From: Pseudoalteromonas piscicida
Lineage (GTDB): Bacteria > Pseudomonadota > Gammaproteobacteria > Enterobacterales > Alteromonadaceae
Direction of reading: 5' to 3'
NCBI RefSeq assembly: GCF_002208135.1
Contig: NZ_CP021646.1
Span: 355,001 to 415,000, forward strand
DNA: 60,000 nt
The translations under genes were made by a program, and so were the position numbers. This document shows, in pieces, positions 28,363 through 37,648 of this stretch. The stretch's first letter is position 1. Each line of letters begins with the position of its first letter. A model generated the notes under the pieces. That model was given only the letters and a program-made list of their open reading frames with translations. It had not been told where the DNA came from and did not search any database.

Positions 28363-29246
28363 TGAACATAGTAACGCCACCACCGGCGATGAATTTAAAC
28401 ACTGCCAACGTGTACACCGAAACGGTTGTACGCGATAACCAGCTGCGTGAAGCGATCCCAAAACCTGCACCAACTAATCCCTCATTTACCGAAAACCGCA
28501 ACCTTTCCGACTCTGAAAAAGGCCGCTCTTCTAACGTAGACGATGCAAAAGTTTACGGTTCTGATGGTAAAACAGAGCAAAGCAAAACCATTCAAGGCAA
28601 AGAGCAAGGTGAAAAAGGCGAAGGCCAAGAAAAAGAAAAGAATGAACAAGAGCAGCAACAAACAGAGCAAGATGAGCAGGTCGTTCAAGAATTAAAATCT
28701 CGAGATAGAGAAGTAAGATTACATGAGCAGGCTCATGCCAGAGTAGGCGGGCAATATGCCGGATCACCGAGTTATGAATATCAGCGCGGTCCTGATGGTA
28801 ATAACTACGCTATTGGCGGTGAGGTGATGATCGACGTTGCGCCGCTTGAAGGTGATCCGCAGGGCACGATTGAAAAAATGCAAACGGTGAGAGCGGCAGC
28901 GTTAGCACCAGCAGAACCATCTGGCGCTGACAGAGCCATCGCAGCAGATGCGACTCAAAAACTCTCGGCGGCGCAGGCTGAGTTGGCAAAAGCTTCTATC
29001 AGTGGTGAAGAACAAAGTGATAGCAAGCGGGTGCAAAACATTCAAACTCGCCGCTTGAGTGGTGAGCAGGCAAAAGCAGAGAGTGAAGAAGAGCAAGCCA
29101 AGCTTAAGCAGGATGCAGATCCTTATGCTGTTGCGATGCCAATTGAAGCCGACCCTGAAATCCAAGCAAGATCGCTCAGGATCTCAAATTTTTATCAACA
29201 TGTAGCGATGCCTAATCAACCCGCATCGCTATCAGTGCAAATTTAA
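28362..29246 (+). CDS. SprA-related putative metalloprotease-like protein
   Basis: The 294-residue protein has a disordered, E/Q/K-rich N-terminal third (about 45-115), then RDREVRLHEQAHARVGGQYA with an HExxH-type HEQAH at 121-125 and the downstream YQRGPDGNNYAIGGEV block. These are the marks of the SprA-related family of putative metalloproteases. No signal peptide is seen. A coiled or Q/A-rich stretch follows (about 175-250). Activity is unproven. It is coupled to the rod-tail-like gene 28054-28362, and the pair appears to form its own unit. Confidence 0.82.
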   Translation: MNIVTPPPAMNLNTANVYTETVVRDNQLREAIPKPAPTNPSFTENRNLSDSEKGRSSNVDDAKVYGSDGKTEQSKTIQGKEQGEKGEGQEKEKNEQEQQQTEQDEQVVQELKSRDREVRLHEQAHARVGGQYAGSPSYEYQRGPDGNNYAIGGEVMIDVAPLEGDPQGTIEKMQTVRAAALAPAEPSGADRAIAADATQKLSAAQAELAKASISGEEQSDSKRVQNIQTRRLSGEQAKAESEEEQAKLKQDADPYAVAMPIEADPEIQARSLRISNFYQHVAMPNQPASLSVQI

Positions 29247-29312
29247 CCGTAGGTATTGGCCTTCTCCTCCGCGGGCCATTGCAGTGAAAACGAGTTAAAA
29301 CCCCCGACAAAC

Positions 29313-29345
29313 GAAAAGCGCGACCAAGGCCGCGCTTTTCTTTGT
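29313..29345 (+). terminator. Terminator after the SprA-related gene
   Basis: gaaaagcgcg (29313-29322) pairs perfectly with cgcgcttttc (29331-29340), followed by tttg. It is symmetric in A and T runs and may also act for the opposite strand. Confidence 0.8.
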
Positions 29346-29359
29346 TCATCGCATTGTTG

Positions 29360-29556
29360 AACCTGAACTCGGGATAACAACTTGTTCTCTAGCAGCTGTT
29401 ATCCCTTACTACTGCGTTAAATTTGCTTGCAATAGGCCAGCTATTGACGCACAAATTTGCCTTGTATTAAGAAATAACTCCTAGCTAGAGCGATATTACG
29501 CTTTTGAACTTAGTGATTTTAGTGGATTAACTTACTTCTTATCCCAAGTTCAGGTT
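29360..29556. mobile_element. MITE-like intergenic element, about 197 bp
   Basis: The element is bounded by 18-bp terminal inverted repeats: aacctgaactcgggataa (29360-29377) and its complement at 29539-29556, with 17 of 18 positions matching. An inner stem pairs ggataaca (29372-29379) with tgttatcc. It has no coding capacity. It lies between the convergent SprA-related and tex genes, with its right end 8 bases from the tex stop. The end sequence acctgaact also forms a hairpin at 50539-50577, which hints at a family. No target duplication is obvious by eye. Confidence 0.55.
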
Positions 29557-29563
29557 ATTGAGA

Positions 29564-31876
29564 TTACTTCTTCAGCTTTGCGAAGGCTTCAGCAAACGCA
29601 TTACCCATCGCGGCGTTACCTGCATCTCGTGACTTTGGCTTAGAAGACTTAGACGCTGGTTTCCCTTTGTGCGGCTTAGCGTTTTGTTTTTGCGCTGGAG
29701 CTTGAGATATTTCATCGTTTAGGCGCATGGTAAAGCTAATGCGTTTACGAGGCACATCAACCTCAATCACTTTGACCTTAACGATATCTCCCGCTTTAAC
29801 GACTTCACGCGGATCGGAAATAAACTTATCCGTGAGTGCTGAAATGTGAACAAGTCCATCTTGATGTACACCAACATCCACAAAAGCCCCAAAATTGGCA
29901 ACATTAGAGACCACACCTTCTAAAATCATACCGACTTTAAGATCTGTGATTGTCTCAACACCAGCTTTAAACTGCGCCGTTTTAAATTCTGGTCGAGGAT
30001 CTCGGCCTGGCTTATCTAACTCTTTGATAATATCAGTGACCGTTGGTACTCCAAACTTATCATCTACATAGTCATTTGCCACAAGGCCATTCAAGACTTC
30101 GCGATTACCGATAAGGGTATTCACTTCTAGATTTTGTTTTTTACAAATCGCTTTGACAACAGGGTAAGCTTCTGGGTGCACTGCTGATGCATCCAGAGGA
30201 TCGTCGCCATTGGCGATACGTAAGAAACCAGCTGCTTGTTCAAATGCTTTCGGTCCTAATCGCTCAACTTTTTTAAGCGCTTTGCGATCCGTGAAAGAGC
30301 CATTTTCGTCGCGGTATTTTACGATGTTGCTGGCTAATGTTTTATTCAAACCCGAGACGCGCGTGAGTAATGGTATCGATGCAGTGTTCACATCGACACC
30401 TACTGAGTTTACGCAGTCTTCGACCACTGCCGTTAGTGTTTGTCCTAACTGGCTTTGAGAAACATCATGCTGATATTGGCCAACACCGATTGATTTAGGT
30501 TCGATTTTCACAAGCTCTGCTAACGGATCTTGTAATCTTCTTGCGATAGAAACTGCACCGCGTAGAGATACATCAAGATCTGGAAATTCGTTTGCGGCAA
30601 ATTCAGAGGCAGAGTACACCGATGCGCCAGCTTCACTCACCATGATTTTGTTGAGTTTTAATTCGGTAGCGCTTTTTAGCAGTTCTGCAGCAAGTTTGTC
30701 GGTCTCGCGAGATGCCGTTCCGTTCCCGATAGCGATAAGCTCAACTTTGTATTGGCGACACATTTGCTCTAGTGTCTTCAGCGACTTGTCCCACTGGTTT
30801 TGTGGCGCATGAGGGTGGATTGTGCTAGTTGCAATCAGTTTACCTGTGGCATCGACAATGGCGATTTTGCATCCGGTGCGAAGGCCCGGATCTATACCCA
30901 TTGTCACTTTTGCACCCGCAGGCGCAGCCATCAGCAGATCTTTTAGGTTTTTCGCGAAGACTTCGATAGCGTCTAGCTCTGACTTTTCACGCATTGACCC
31001 TAAGAATTCATTTTCCAAGTGCAGGGCTATTTTAATCTTCCATGCCCACTGTACTACACCCATTAACCAATCACTGGCAGCTTTACCTGAGACCGCAAGG
31101 CTATAATGGTCAGCAATGATCTGTGCACAAAATTGAGCGGCGTCCTCTGCGCTTGGTTCCGGGTTGATAGATAGCTGCAAAAAGCCTTCGTTACGTGCTC
31201 TTAGCATTGCCAGCGCTCGGTGTGATGGAATTTTACTTAGTAGCTCATTATGCTCAAAGTAGTCACGGTATTTACTCCCTGCTTCTTCTTTACCGGCAAT
31301 GACTCTTGCTTCAATTTGCGCGTTGTCTTTAAGGTGTGCACGGAGTTTAGCGAGTAGTTTAGCGTCTTCTGCAAAACGCTCCATAAGAATGAACTTAGCG
31401 CCATCTAAAGCCGCTTTACTGTCTGCAACGCCTTTGCTTTCATCAATGTAAGGAGTAGCTTGCTGTTCTGGGTCTAACGTGGGATCTGCAAATAAAGCGT
31501 CAGCTAAGGGTTCCAAACCTGCTTCTATTGCGATCTGACCTTTTGTTCTGCGCTTTGGTTTGTATGGGAGATATAAATCTTCGAGCACGGTTTTGCTGTC
31601 GGCAGCTTGTATTTCTGCGCTTAACTCTGAGGTGAGTTTACCCTGCTCATCGATGGTTTTTAAAATAAACTCGCGACGTTCATCGAGCTCTCGTAAGTAA
31701 CTTAACCTTTGCTCAAGCAAACGCAGTTGAGTGTCATCTAAGCCACCCGTTACTTCTTTACGGTAACGTGCAATAAATGGAACGGTTGCCCCTTCGTCTA
31801 GCAAACTAATAGCAGCATTAACCTGCTGTTCTCTGGCGTTAAGCTCAGTTGCTAAACGTTGTGTGATATTGCTCAT
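29564..31876 (-). CDS. tex: Transcription accessory protein Tex
   Basis: Tex is an RNA-binding protein linked to transcription and RNA metabolism and is homologous to eukaryotic Spt6. The 770-residue product has the helical N-terminal region ([20 protein letters not shown]), a YqgF-like fold ([17 protein letters not shown]), helix-hairpin-helix segments ([20 protein letters not shown]) and an S1 domain near 645-715 ([20 protein letters not shown]). A lysine-rich tail ends the protein. It lies upstream of the greB stop in the same direction with an 82-base gap, the usual tex-greB-ompR neighbourhood. Confidence 0.95.
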   Translation of the reverse strand: MSNITQRLATELNAREQQVNAAISLLDEGATVPFIARYRKEVTGGLDDTQLRLLEQRLSYLRELDERREFILKTIDEQGKLTSELSAEIQAADSKTVLEDLYLPYKPKRRTKGQIAIEAGLEPLADALFADPTLDPEQQATPYIDESKGVADSKAALDGAKFILMERFAEDAKLLAKLRAHLKDNAQIEARVIAGKEEAGSKYRDYFEHNELLSKIPSHRALAMLRARNEGFLQLSINPEPSAEDAAQFCAQIIADHYSLAVSGKAASDWLMGVVQWAWKIKIALHLENEFLGSMREKSELDAIEVFAKNLKDLLMAAPAGAKVTMGIDPGLRTGCKIAIVDATGKLIATSTIHPHAPQNQWDKSLKTLEQMCRQYKVELIAIGNGTASRETDKLAAELLKSATELKLNKIMVSEAGASVYSASEFAANEFPDLDVSLRGAVSIARRLQDPLAELVKIEPKSIGVGQYQHDVSQSQLGQTLTAVVEDCVNSVGVDVNTASIPLLTRVSGLNKTLASNIVKYRDENGSFTDRKALKKVERLGPKAFEQAAGFLRIANGDDPLDASAVHPEAYPVVKAICKKQNLEVNTLIGNREVLNGLVANDYVDDKFGVPTVTDIIKELDKPGRDPRPEFKTAQFKAGVETITDLKVGMILEGVVSNVANFGAFVDVGVHQDGLVHISALTDKFISDPREVVKAGDIVKVKVIEVDVPRKRISFTMRLNDEISQAPAQKQNAKPHKGKPASKSSKPKSRDAGNAAMGNAFAEAFAKLKK

Positions 31877-31958
31877 GCAAAATCCTTATACTCTTCTTAG
31901 TCGGTCTGTGTTGCCTAGATAATACTCATCTCGGCAAACAAAATTTAGCTCAATATTA

Positions 31959-32444
31959 TCATTGTTCGGTGTTTCTGCGATATTCGATTTGGTTGATATA
32001 CCAAAGTCTTTGGCCGTGCGGTGTGATGACCGTAATTTCATCATCGACTTGTTTGCTTAGTAAGGCCCTAGCCATTGGCGCATCGATGGAGATGTAGTCA
32101 TTACGTTCGTAAATTTCATCTGGTCCAACAATACGAAATGCGCGAATCTCGCCTTCTTCGCTCTCTACTTCTACCCAAGCGCCAAAAAACACTTTACCTT
32201 CTTGTTCGGGACTGTATTCGACGACTTTTAGTTCGGGCATGCGCTTTCGTAAAAAGCGCACTCGTCTATCTATTTGCCTCAATAAACGTTTATTGAAGGT
32301 GTAGTCGGCATTTTCGGAGCGATCGCCTAAACTCGCTGCCCAATTCACAATTTTGGTGATCTCTGGGCGTTTCTCAAACCACAGATGATCATGTTCTTGC
32401 TGCAGTTGGCGGTATCCTTCGGGCGTGATCAAGTTCGTTTTCAT
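31959..32444 (-). CDS. greB: Transcription elongation factor GreB
   Basis: GreB rescues backtracked RNA polymerase by stimulating transcript cleavage. The 161-residue product has the N-terminal coiled coil with the acidic tip (LGDRSENADYTFNKRLLRQIDRRVRFL) and the C-terminal FKBP-like domain (FFGAWVEVESEEGEIRAFRIVGPDE). The tip DRSENADY is catalytic in the family. The true start is ATG 32444 (MKTNLITPEGY); the frame is open further upstream but without family sequence. ompR is divergent. Confidence 0.94.
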   Translation of the reverse strand: MKTNLITPEGYRQLQQEHDHLWFEKRPEITKIVNWAASLGDRSENADYTFNKRLLRQIDRRVRFLRKRMPELKVVEYSPEQEGKVFFGAWVEVESEEGEIRAFRIVGPDEIYERNDYISIDAPMARALLSKQVDDEITVITPHGQRLWYINQIEYRRNTEQ

Positions 32445-32658
32445 GTTTCTCAGGTGTTTTGGGTAAAACCCTTGTAATGTTCGGTAACAATCTAGTATCA
32501 ATGTATGGTGTCGAAAAGCACCAAATTCAATTATATTTAAGCATAATAATATCATGGTCCATTATTGCCATGAGCGTTAAATGAACAGGATGATGATTTG
32601 TGCACGAAATGTCGCAGATCAGCAAGCTTTAGTAAATTAATAAATAGAAGAAATATAA

Positions 32659-33378
32659 ATGGGAAATGAAACCACCAAAGTGCTCGTAGTTGACGACGAT
32701 ATGCGTTTGCGCAGTCTTTTAGAACGTTATCTAGTTGAGCAGGGATTTATCGTCCGCAGCGCAGCCAATTCTGAACAAATGGATAGACTGCTTGAACGCG
32801 AAAACTTTCACTTGATGGTGTTAGACTTGATGCTTCCCGGAGAAGATGGCCTTTCCATCTGTCGTCGTTTAAGACAAAAAGAGAATGAGATCCCGATTGT
32901 CATGTTGACGGCTAAAGGTGATGAGGTTGACCGTATTATTGGCCTTGAGCTTGGCGCAGATGATTACATTCCAAAACCCTTCAACCCAAGAGAACTGCTG
33001 GCGCGGATCAAAGCCATTCTTCGTCGCCGTGCTAAAGAAGTACCTGGTGCACCTGCTGCAGAAGAAAATGAAGTGAGCTTTGGTAACTTTACCCTTAATT
33101 TAGCGACGCGAGAGATGCAACATGGGGAAGCGACGATTTCACTTACCTCAGGTGAGTTTGCGGTACTTAAAGCGCTGGTGAGCCACCCTCGAGAGCCGCT
33201 TAGTCGAGATAAGTTAATGAATCTTGCTAGAGGGCGTGATTATAGTGCACTTGAGCGCAGCATTGACGTTCAGGTTTCGCGCTTGCGTCGTATGATTGAA
33301 GATGACGCGTCTAATCCTCGCTATATACAAACTGTGTGGGGTCTTGGGTACGTATTTGTGCCTGACGGCGTGAAGTAG
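32659..33378 (+). CDS. ompR: Osmolarity response regulator OmpR
   Basis: OmpR is the DNA-binding partner of EnvZ. The 239-residue product has a receiver domain ([11 protein letters not shown]; phospho-acceptor D56 in [12 protein letters not shown] in [14 protein letters not shown]) and a C-terminal winged helix ([51 protein letters not shown]). The wording is very close to enterobacterial OmpR. envZ follows after five bases. Confidence 0.96.
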   Translation: MGNETTKVLVVDDDMRLRSLLERYLVEQGFIVRSAANSEQMDRLLERENFHLMVLDLMLPGEDGLSICRRLRQKENEIPIVMLTAKGDEVDRIIGLELGADDYIPKPFNPRELLARIKAILRRRAKEVPGAPAAEENEVSFGNFTLNLATREMQHGEATISLTSGEFAVLKALVSHPREPLSRDKLMNLARGRDYSALERSIDVQVSRLRRMIEDDASNPRYIQTVWGLGYVFVPDGVK

Positions 33379-33383
33379 TCAGT

Positions 33384-34697
33384 ATGTTACCTCGTAGTGC
33401 ATTTGGGCAAACCGTCTTCTTTGTAGGCGCTTTGCTATTGATAAATCAAGTCGTATCTTACATTACTGTTACCTTATACGTCTTCAAACCAACCTTTGAG
33501 CAAGTGAATCTGATGCTTGCTAAGCAGGTTAAAACGGTCTTCATTGATTGGGAGAATGGTGTTGAAGTTAATAACAGTGTATCTCGCAAATTTTTCGAGA
33601 TAACGGGTATTGAGGTCATGACGCAAAGAGAGGCCTATGTAAATGGGTTGGGGCAGGCCAAAGAATATACATTGCTTTCTCGTAGTATGTCAGAGCAACT
33701 TAACGGCTCTGCGCGTGTCAGGATAAGCCAAGGAGATCCGGTTGTTTATTGGGTCGAAGCACCGCAAGCGCCTGGGTATTGGGTAAGGGTACCGCTTAGC
33801 GGACTCAGTGAAACAAAAATGGAGTTTTTAGTTTTTTACCTCTCCAGTATTGGTTTTTTAAGTGTGTTAGGGGGTTGGCTTTTTGCTAGGCATCTCAACA
33901 AACCGCTAAAATCGCTACAAATTGCAGCTAGTCGAGTAGGCGTCGGGGACTTTTCAACACGTCTTGTCGAAGAAGGGTCTACTGAAGTCATAGAGGTGAC
34001 TCGGGCATTTAATAAAATGTCTAAGGGGATCGCAGACCTAGAAAGTGATAGACGACTGTTAATGGCTGGTGTGTCACACGATTTACGTACGCCCTTAACC
34101 CGAATTCGTCTAGCAACTGAAATGATGTCGGATGAAGAAGACTACCTGCGCGAGGGGATCATCGACGATATTGAAGACATGAATGCGATTATCGACCAAT
34201 TCATTGAATATCTCCGTCATCACAACGGCGCAGAAATGTCGGCAGATGACGTTAACTCGGTTATTGAAGAAGTCGTTCATGCAGAGCAGCAGCATCAGCG
34301 ACCAATTCACTTGCAAGCAGAGGAATACTTACCTGCGGTGATGATGAATGCCGTCGCGTTAAAGCGGGTGTTCACTAATATGATTGAAAATGCGATCCGT
34401 TATTCTGAACAAGATATTGAGGTGACGACAGAATACAGCCCCAAGCACCGTGCTGTTATCGTAAAAGTAATGGACAGAGGGCCAGGTATCCCTGAGTCAG
34501 AGTTAGAGTCTGTATTCGAACCATTTAAACAGGGAGATCAGGCTAGAGGTAGTGAGGGGAGTGGCTTGGGGCTTGCCATTATCAAACGTATCGTGACCAC
34601 ACACGGCGGTAAAGTAAGACTACGAAATCGAGATGGTGGTGGTCTGATCGCGGAGGTTTCACTGCCTGCTTATCGGGGAAAGCTTGAGGAAGCATGA
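33384..34697 (+). CDS. envZ: Osmosensor histidine kinase EnvZ
   Basis: EnvZ phosphorylates and dephosphorylates OmpR. The 437-residue protein has an N-terminal membrane helix (about 10-28), a periplasmic part, a second helix (about 149-170), a HAMP domain, the H-box with H232 ([20 protein letters not shown]), and an ATPase domain with N ([10 protein letters not shown]), G1 ([13 protein letters not shown]) and G2 ([12 protein letters not shown]) boxes. It is co-transcribed with ompR. The next gene starts 24 bases later and may be in the same transcript. Confidence 0.95.
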   Translation: MLPRSAFGQTVFFVGALLLINQVVSYITVTLYVFKPTFEQVNLMLAKQVKTVFIDWENGVEVNNSVSRKFFEITGIEVMTQREAYVNGLGQAKEYTLLSRSMSEQLNGSARVRISQGDPVVYWVEAPQAPGYWVRVPLSGLSETKMEFLVFYLSSIGFLSVLGGWLFARHLNKPLKSLQIAASRVGVGDFSTRLVEEGSTEVIEVTRAFNKMSKGIADLESDRRLLMAGVSHDLRTPLTRIRLATEMMSDEEDYLREGIIDDIEDMNAIIDQFIEYLRHHNGAEMSADDVNSVIEEVVHAEQQHQRPIHLQAEEYLPAVMMNAVALKRVFTNMIENAIRYSEQDIEVTTEYSPKHRAVIVKVMDRGPGIPESELESVFEPFKQGDQARGSEGSGLGLAIIKRIVTTHGGKVRLRNRDGGGLIAEVSLPAYRGKLEEA

Positions 34698-34721
34698 TTT
34701 TCAATAGGGTAGGCGAGCAAG

Positions 34722-35450
34722 TTGAGCACAATAAAGCATAGAGATTTAAGCTATCAAAAGGGAATGTTAGATACACCGTATTTAAACCAATTGAAGCGAG
34801 TGATAGCGACAAGCTTTTCCAAGGTAGAGGTTGAGCATTACTTTGCTCTGTACTTTGAAAAAGGTGAAAGCACAAAGCGCAGACTCCGGTTGTTTTTATC
34901 AGGCGGTGACATTATCGGCTATTGCTTATTGACCTTTGATGATAGCAACAAGGATGTTTGCATTGTTGGCGCTTCAGCTGCTTTTTTGCCTGACTTTAGA
35001 GGGAAAAATAGTACCTTTAGGTTTTCTCTTATCGAGGTATTAAAACGTTATATACGTAACCCATGTAGAAAACTGTTATATGCAGATACCATGCTCAGTC
35101 CCGCCATGTTCAGGGCCATGGCAAAAAATATCGCCGAAGTTTATCCAAATAACTTGCCTCAAAATAGCGCGATAGCAACGCTCTATGACACCATCAACCC
35201 GGTTGGCTTGGTAAGCCCTCATAATGGCTTAAGATGTTTGAAGGTTGTTGGGCGTAAAACCAATTACAGCGAGGCTGAAATCGCACGCTTTAGAGAAAGC
35301 AGCAAAACTGAGATTTCACTTTACTGTAGTGTTAATCCTGACTTTGATAAGGGAATTGCGCTTGTGGCTATCATTCCAATCACGATGAAACAATTTGTTT
35401 TAACCTTTAAAAAGTTGGTGCTAAATAAGCTTTGGAGTACTTTGGAATAG
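34722..35450 (+). CDS. Hypothetical protein, possible GNAT-fold acyltransferase
   Basis: I do not recognise the family. The 242-residue protein has no signal peptide. The centre (GYCLLTFDDSNKDVCIVGAS, then FLPDFRGKN..FRFSLIEVLKRYI) resembles the beta4-beta5-helix core of GNAT acetyltransferases, with DFRGKNST in the place of the acetyl-CoA loop. This is a weak structural resemblance only. Translation probably starts at TTG 34722 behind agggtaggcgag; an ATG at 34764 lacks spacing for a ribosome site. It lies 24 bases after envZ and its stop codon sits inside a strong terminator, so it may be the third gene of ompR-envZ. Confidence 0.6.
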   Translation: MSTIKHRDLSYQKGMLDTPYLNQLKRVIATSFSKVEVEHYFALYFEKGESTKRRLRLFLSGGDIIGYCLLTFDDSNKDVCIVGASAAFLPDFRGKNSTFRFSLIEVLKRYIRNPCRKLLYADTMLSPAMFRAMAKNIAEVYPNNLPQNSAIATLYDTINPVGLVSPHNGLRCLKVVGRKTNYSEAEIARFRESSKTEISLYCSVNPDFDKGIALVAIIPITMKQFVLTFKKLVLNKLWSTLE

Positions 35451-35470
35451 GGCGAATTTTCGCCCTATTA
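35446..35470 (+). terminator. Terminator at the end of the ompR-envZ unit
   Basis: aatagggcga (35446-35455) pairs perfectly with tcgccctatt (35460-35469). The stem includes the TAG stop of the preceding gene. The T content after the stem is modest, and it could also act on the opposite strand for the peptide gene that ends at 35492. Confidence 0.75.
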
Positions 35471-35491
35471 AAGGACTTGGTTATCGCTTTA

Positions 35492-35686
35492 TTAGCAGAT
35501 ATCTACTGAACGACAAAGTCCCATTGACTCACAAATCGCAGGGTGAGTATCACAAATCTGCCAACTGCCACAATCAACTCTAGAGCCAAAAGTCGCGCCC
35601 GCGGCAGCTATTTTTCTGGTCGCCTGATTGTTTAGATCTTTAGCTTGCAACGATTTTAGTTGTTTCTTTTTTAATTGTAATTTCAT
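35492..35686 (-). CDS. Five-cysteine small peptide, possible RiPP precursor
   Basis: The 64-residue peptide has a basic, repetitive N-terminus (MKLQLKKKQLKSLQ) followed by LNNQATRKIAAAG and a C-terminal part with five cysteines at 39, 45, 52, 58 and 64, the last being the final residue. Spacings are 6, 7, 6 and 6. A leader of LxLKKKxLKxL type followed by a small-residue cleavage-like site and a Cys-rich core is the pattern of many ribosomally made, modified peptides. The ribosome site AAGGA lies six bases before the ATG, so translation is credible. No modifying enzyme, transporter or immunity gene is adjacent. A disulphide-rich secreted peptide or metal-binding peptide are alternatives. Confidence 0.65.
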   Translation of the reverse strand: MKLQLKKKQLKSLQAKDLNNQATRKIAAAGATFGSRVDCGSWQICDTHPAICESMGLCRSVDIC

Positions 35687-35792
35687 GGTTTTCCTTATGC
35701 ATGTTGTTTAATTAACCAACAATATATAAGCACGCATGTACCTAAATGTTAATACTAGGTTTATTGAAAGATATTCATGTGTATAAAAAGAG

Positions 35793-35820
35793 GCACAAAA
35801 AAACGCCCAAACAAGGGGCG
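35793..35820 (-). terminator. pckA terminator
   Basis: On the reverse strand cgcccc...gggcg forms a stem (cgccc 35804-35808 and gggcg 35816-35820 on the plus strand) followed by a run of seven T (plus-strand A run 35797-35803). It lies 26 bases after the pckA stop. Confidence 0.8.
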
Positions 35821-35846
35821 CTTTTGATAAAGGAATCTTTCTTAGA

Positions 35847-37385
35847 TTAGCCGCGAGGACCTGCCGCTTTGATTGCTTCAGAAACATCGTATTTAGCGAA
35901 GTTTTCTTTGAAGTCAGCCGCAAGTTTAGCTGCATATTCCGCATACTTAGCTTGATCTTGCCATGTATTTACTGGATTAAGTAGCTTGCTATCAACACCT
36001 TCCACTGCCACTGGTACATCTAAATTTAGTGCCTCAATGTGCTGTGTCTCAACGCCCTCTAATGTATCGTTTACGATTGCATCAATCACGGCGCGAGTTG
36101 TTGGAATGTCAAAACGCTTACCAATGCCATAAGGACCACCAGTCCAACCTGTGTTTACTAGGTAGACTTTCGCGCCAAACTCACGCACACGTTTCATTAG
36201 TAGCTCAGCGTACACGCCTGCTGGACGAGGGAAGAAAGGAGCACCAAAACAAGTTGAGAAAGTTGATTCGATATCAGAGGTTGAACCAATCTCAGTTGAG
36301 CCTACTTTCGCCGTGTAGCCACTAAGGAAGTGATAAGCCGCAGCTTCTTCGCTTAGGATTGAAACTGGAGGTAATACGCCACTCACGTCACACGTTAAGA
36401 ATACAACTGCACGAGGCTCGCCCGCGCGGTTTTCAACTTTACGCTTTTCAACATGCTCAAGAGGGTAAGCTGCACGCGTATTTTGCGTTAAGCTTGAATC
36501 GGTATAGTCAGGAGTACGCGTTTCATCTAGCACGACGTTTTCTAAAATAGTACCAAAACGGATTGCATCCCAAATAACTGGCTCGTTCTTTTGTGACAGG
36601 TCGATACATTTCGCATAACAACCGCCTTCAATGTTGAATACGCTACCAGGTGCCCAACCGTGCTCATCATCACCGATAAGAAAACGCTTAGGATCCGCAG
36701 AAAGCGTGGTTTTACCTGTTCCTGATAAACCAAAGAATAACGTTGTATCACCAGCTTCACCAACGTTTGCACTACAGTGCATAGGTAGCACACCTTTTGC
36801 TGGTAGTAAGAAGTTCTGTACAGAGAACATCGACTTCTTCATTTCACCGGCGTAATGCATACCTGCGATAAGCACTTTGCGCTGTGCAAAGTTAATGATA
36901 ACGGTGCCATCGCTGTTTGTGCCATCACGCTCAGGATCACAAACAAAAGAAGGTACGTTCATCACCTGCCATTCAGGTAAATCAGTTTTGTTATAAGAGT
37001 TAGGTTCGATAAACATGTTTTTAGCGAAAATGTGATGCCAAGCAGTTTCAGTCGTTACAACGACTGGTAAATAGTGCTCTGGATCCGCACCGACTTCTAA
37101 GTGAGAGACGAAGTGGTCATTTTCAAGAACGTGCGCTTCTACGCGAGCCCATAAAGCATCAAACTTAGCACCTTCGAATGGGCGGTTTACGTTACCCCAT
37201 TGGATGTCATTTTCTGTGCTTGATTCTTTTACGATGAAACGGTCGTTTGGTGAACGACCAGTACGACGCCCAGTTTTTGCAACAAAAGCTCCATTTGCGG
37301 CTAAAGTGCCCTCGCCACGACGGATAGCGTGTTCGACAAGTTCAGCTGCGGTTAAATCGACAAAACGAGTAGCGCTTGAAGTCAT
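35847..37385 (-). CDS. pckA: Phosphoenolpyruvate carboxykinase (ATP)
   Basis: PckA converts oxaloacetate and ATP to phosphoenolpyruvate, CO2 and ADP, the entry to gluconeogenesis. The 512-residue protein has the ATP-type signature: GRSPNDRF, the kinase P-loop [16 protein letters not shown], the metal-site IGDDEHGW, and the arginine-bearing [14 protein letters not shown]. Length fits the family (about 515-540). The ATG has AGG seven bases upstream. It has its own promoter region of 263 bases containing a striking double palindrome, and its own terminator. Control by carbon source through a LacI/GntR-type regulator is inferred. Confidence 0.96.
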   Translation of the reverse strand: MTSSATRFVDLTAAELVEHAIRRGEGTLAANGAFVAKTGRRTGRSPNDRFIVKESSTENDIQWGNVNRPFEGAKFDALWARVEAHVLENDHFVSHLEVGADPEHYLPVVVTTETAWHHIFAKNMFIEPNSYNKTDLPEWQVMNVPSFVCDPERDGTNSDGTVIINFAQRKVLIAGMHYAGEMKKSMFSVQNFLLPAKGVLPMHCSANVGEAGDTTLFFGLSGTGKTTLSADPKRFLIGDDEHGWAPGSVFNIEGGCYAKCIDLSQKNEPVIWDAIRFGTILENVVLDETRTPDYTDSSLTQNTRAAYPLEHVEKRKVENRAGEPRAVVFLTCDVSGVLPPVSILSEEAAAYHFLSGYTAKVGSTEIGSTSDIESTFSTCFGAPFFPRPAGVYAELLMKRVREFGAKVYLVNTGWTGGPYGIGKRFDIPTTRAVIDAIVNDTLEGVETQHIEALNLDVPVAVEGVDSKLLNPVNTWQDQAKYAEYAAKLAADFKENFAKYDVSEAIKAAGPRG

Positions 37386-37535
37386 GTTTATACCTAAAAA
37401 GTGAGAGTTGAACGGGATAGCTCTGGGGTACTCTTGCCCTTAGCTAAATTTATAGTAACAGATGAAATTGAGATATTCGAGCCTTTAGAGTGCTTAAAAC
37501 TACATAAAAACGTCAAAAAACTTGAATAATTTCAA

Positions 37536-37581
37536 TGATACCGGTGTCATAACTTTTATATGTTTTATGACACCGGTATCA
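37536..37581. promoter_or_regulatory. Double palindromic operator upstream of pckA
   Basis: A 17-bp perfect inverted repeat (37536-37552 and 37565-37581, 12-base spacer) is made of two 14-mers, tgataccggtgtca and tgacaccggtatca. Each 14-mer is itself a near-palindrome around ACCGGT, as LacI-family operators are. Their centres are 32 bp apart, about three helical turns, so two dimers could bind one face of the DNA. It lies about 150 bp upstream of the pckA start, just after the hslO terminator. Reading it as only a hairpin is possible, but the inner symmetry of each arm favours operator sites. Confidence 0.6.
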
Positions 37582-37593
37582 CCCAATAGACAT

Positions 37594-37620
37594 AAAAAAA
37601 CCGCCAAAAATGGCGGTTTC
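37594..37620 (-). terminator. hslO terminator
   Basis: aaaccgcca (37598-37606) pairs with tggcggttt (37611-37619). On the reverse strand the stem is followed by a run of seven T. It lies 29 bases after the hslO stop and separates hslR-hslO from pckA. Confidence 0.85.
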
Positions 37621-37648
37621 ATTTTGTAATTAAGGGCTAAAGCGCAAC

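Noticed and set aside
28482..29165. Leucine-rich reverse frames under the SprA-related gene
   Set aside because: They result from the E/Q/K-rich codons on the coding strand.
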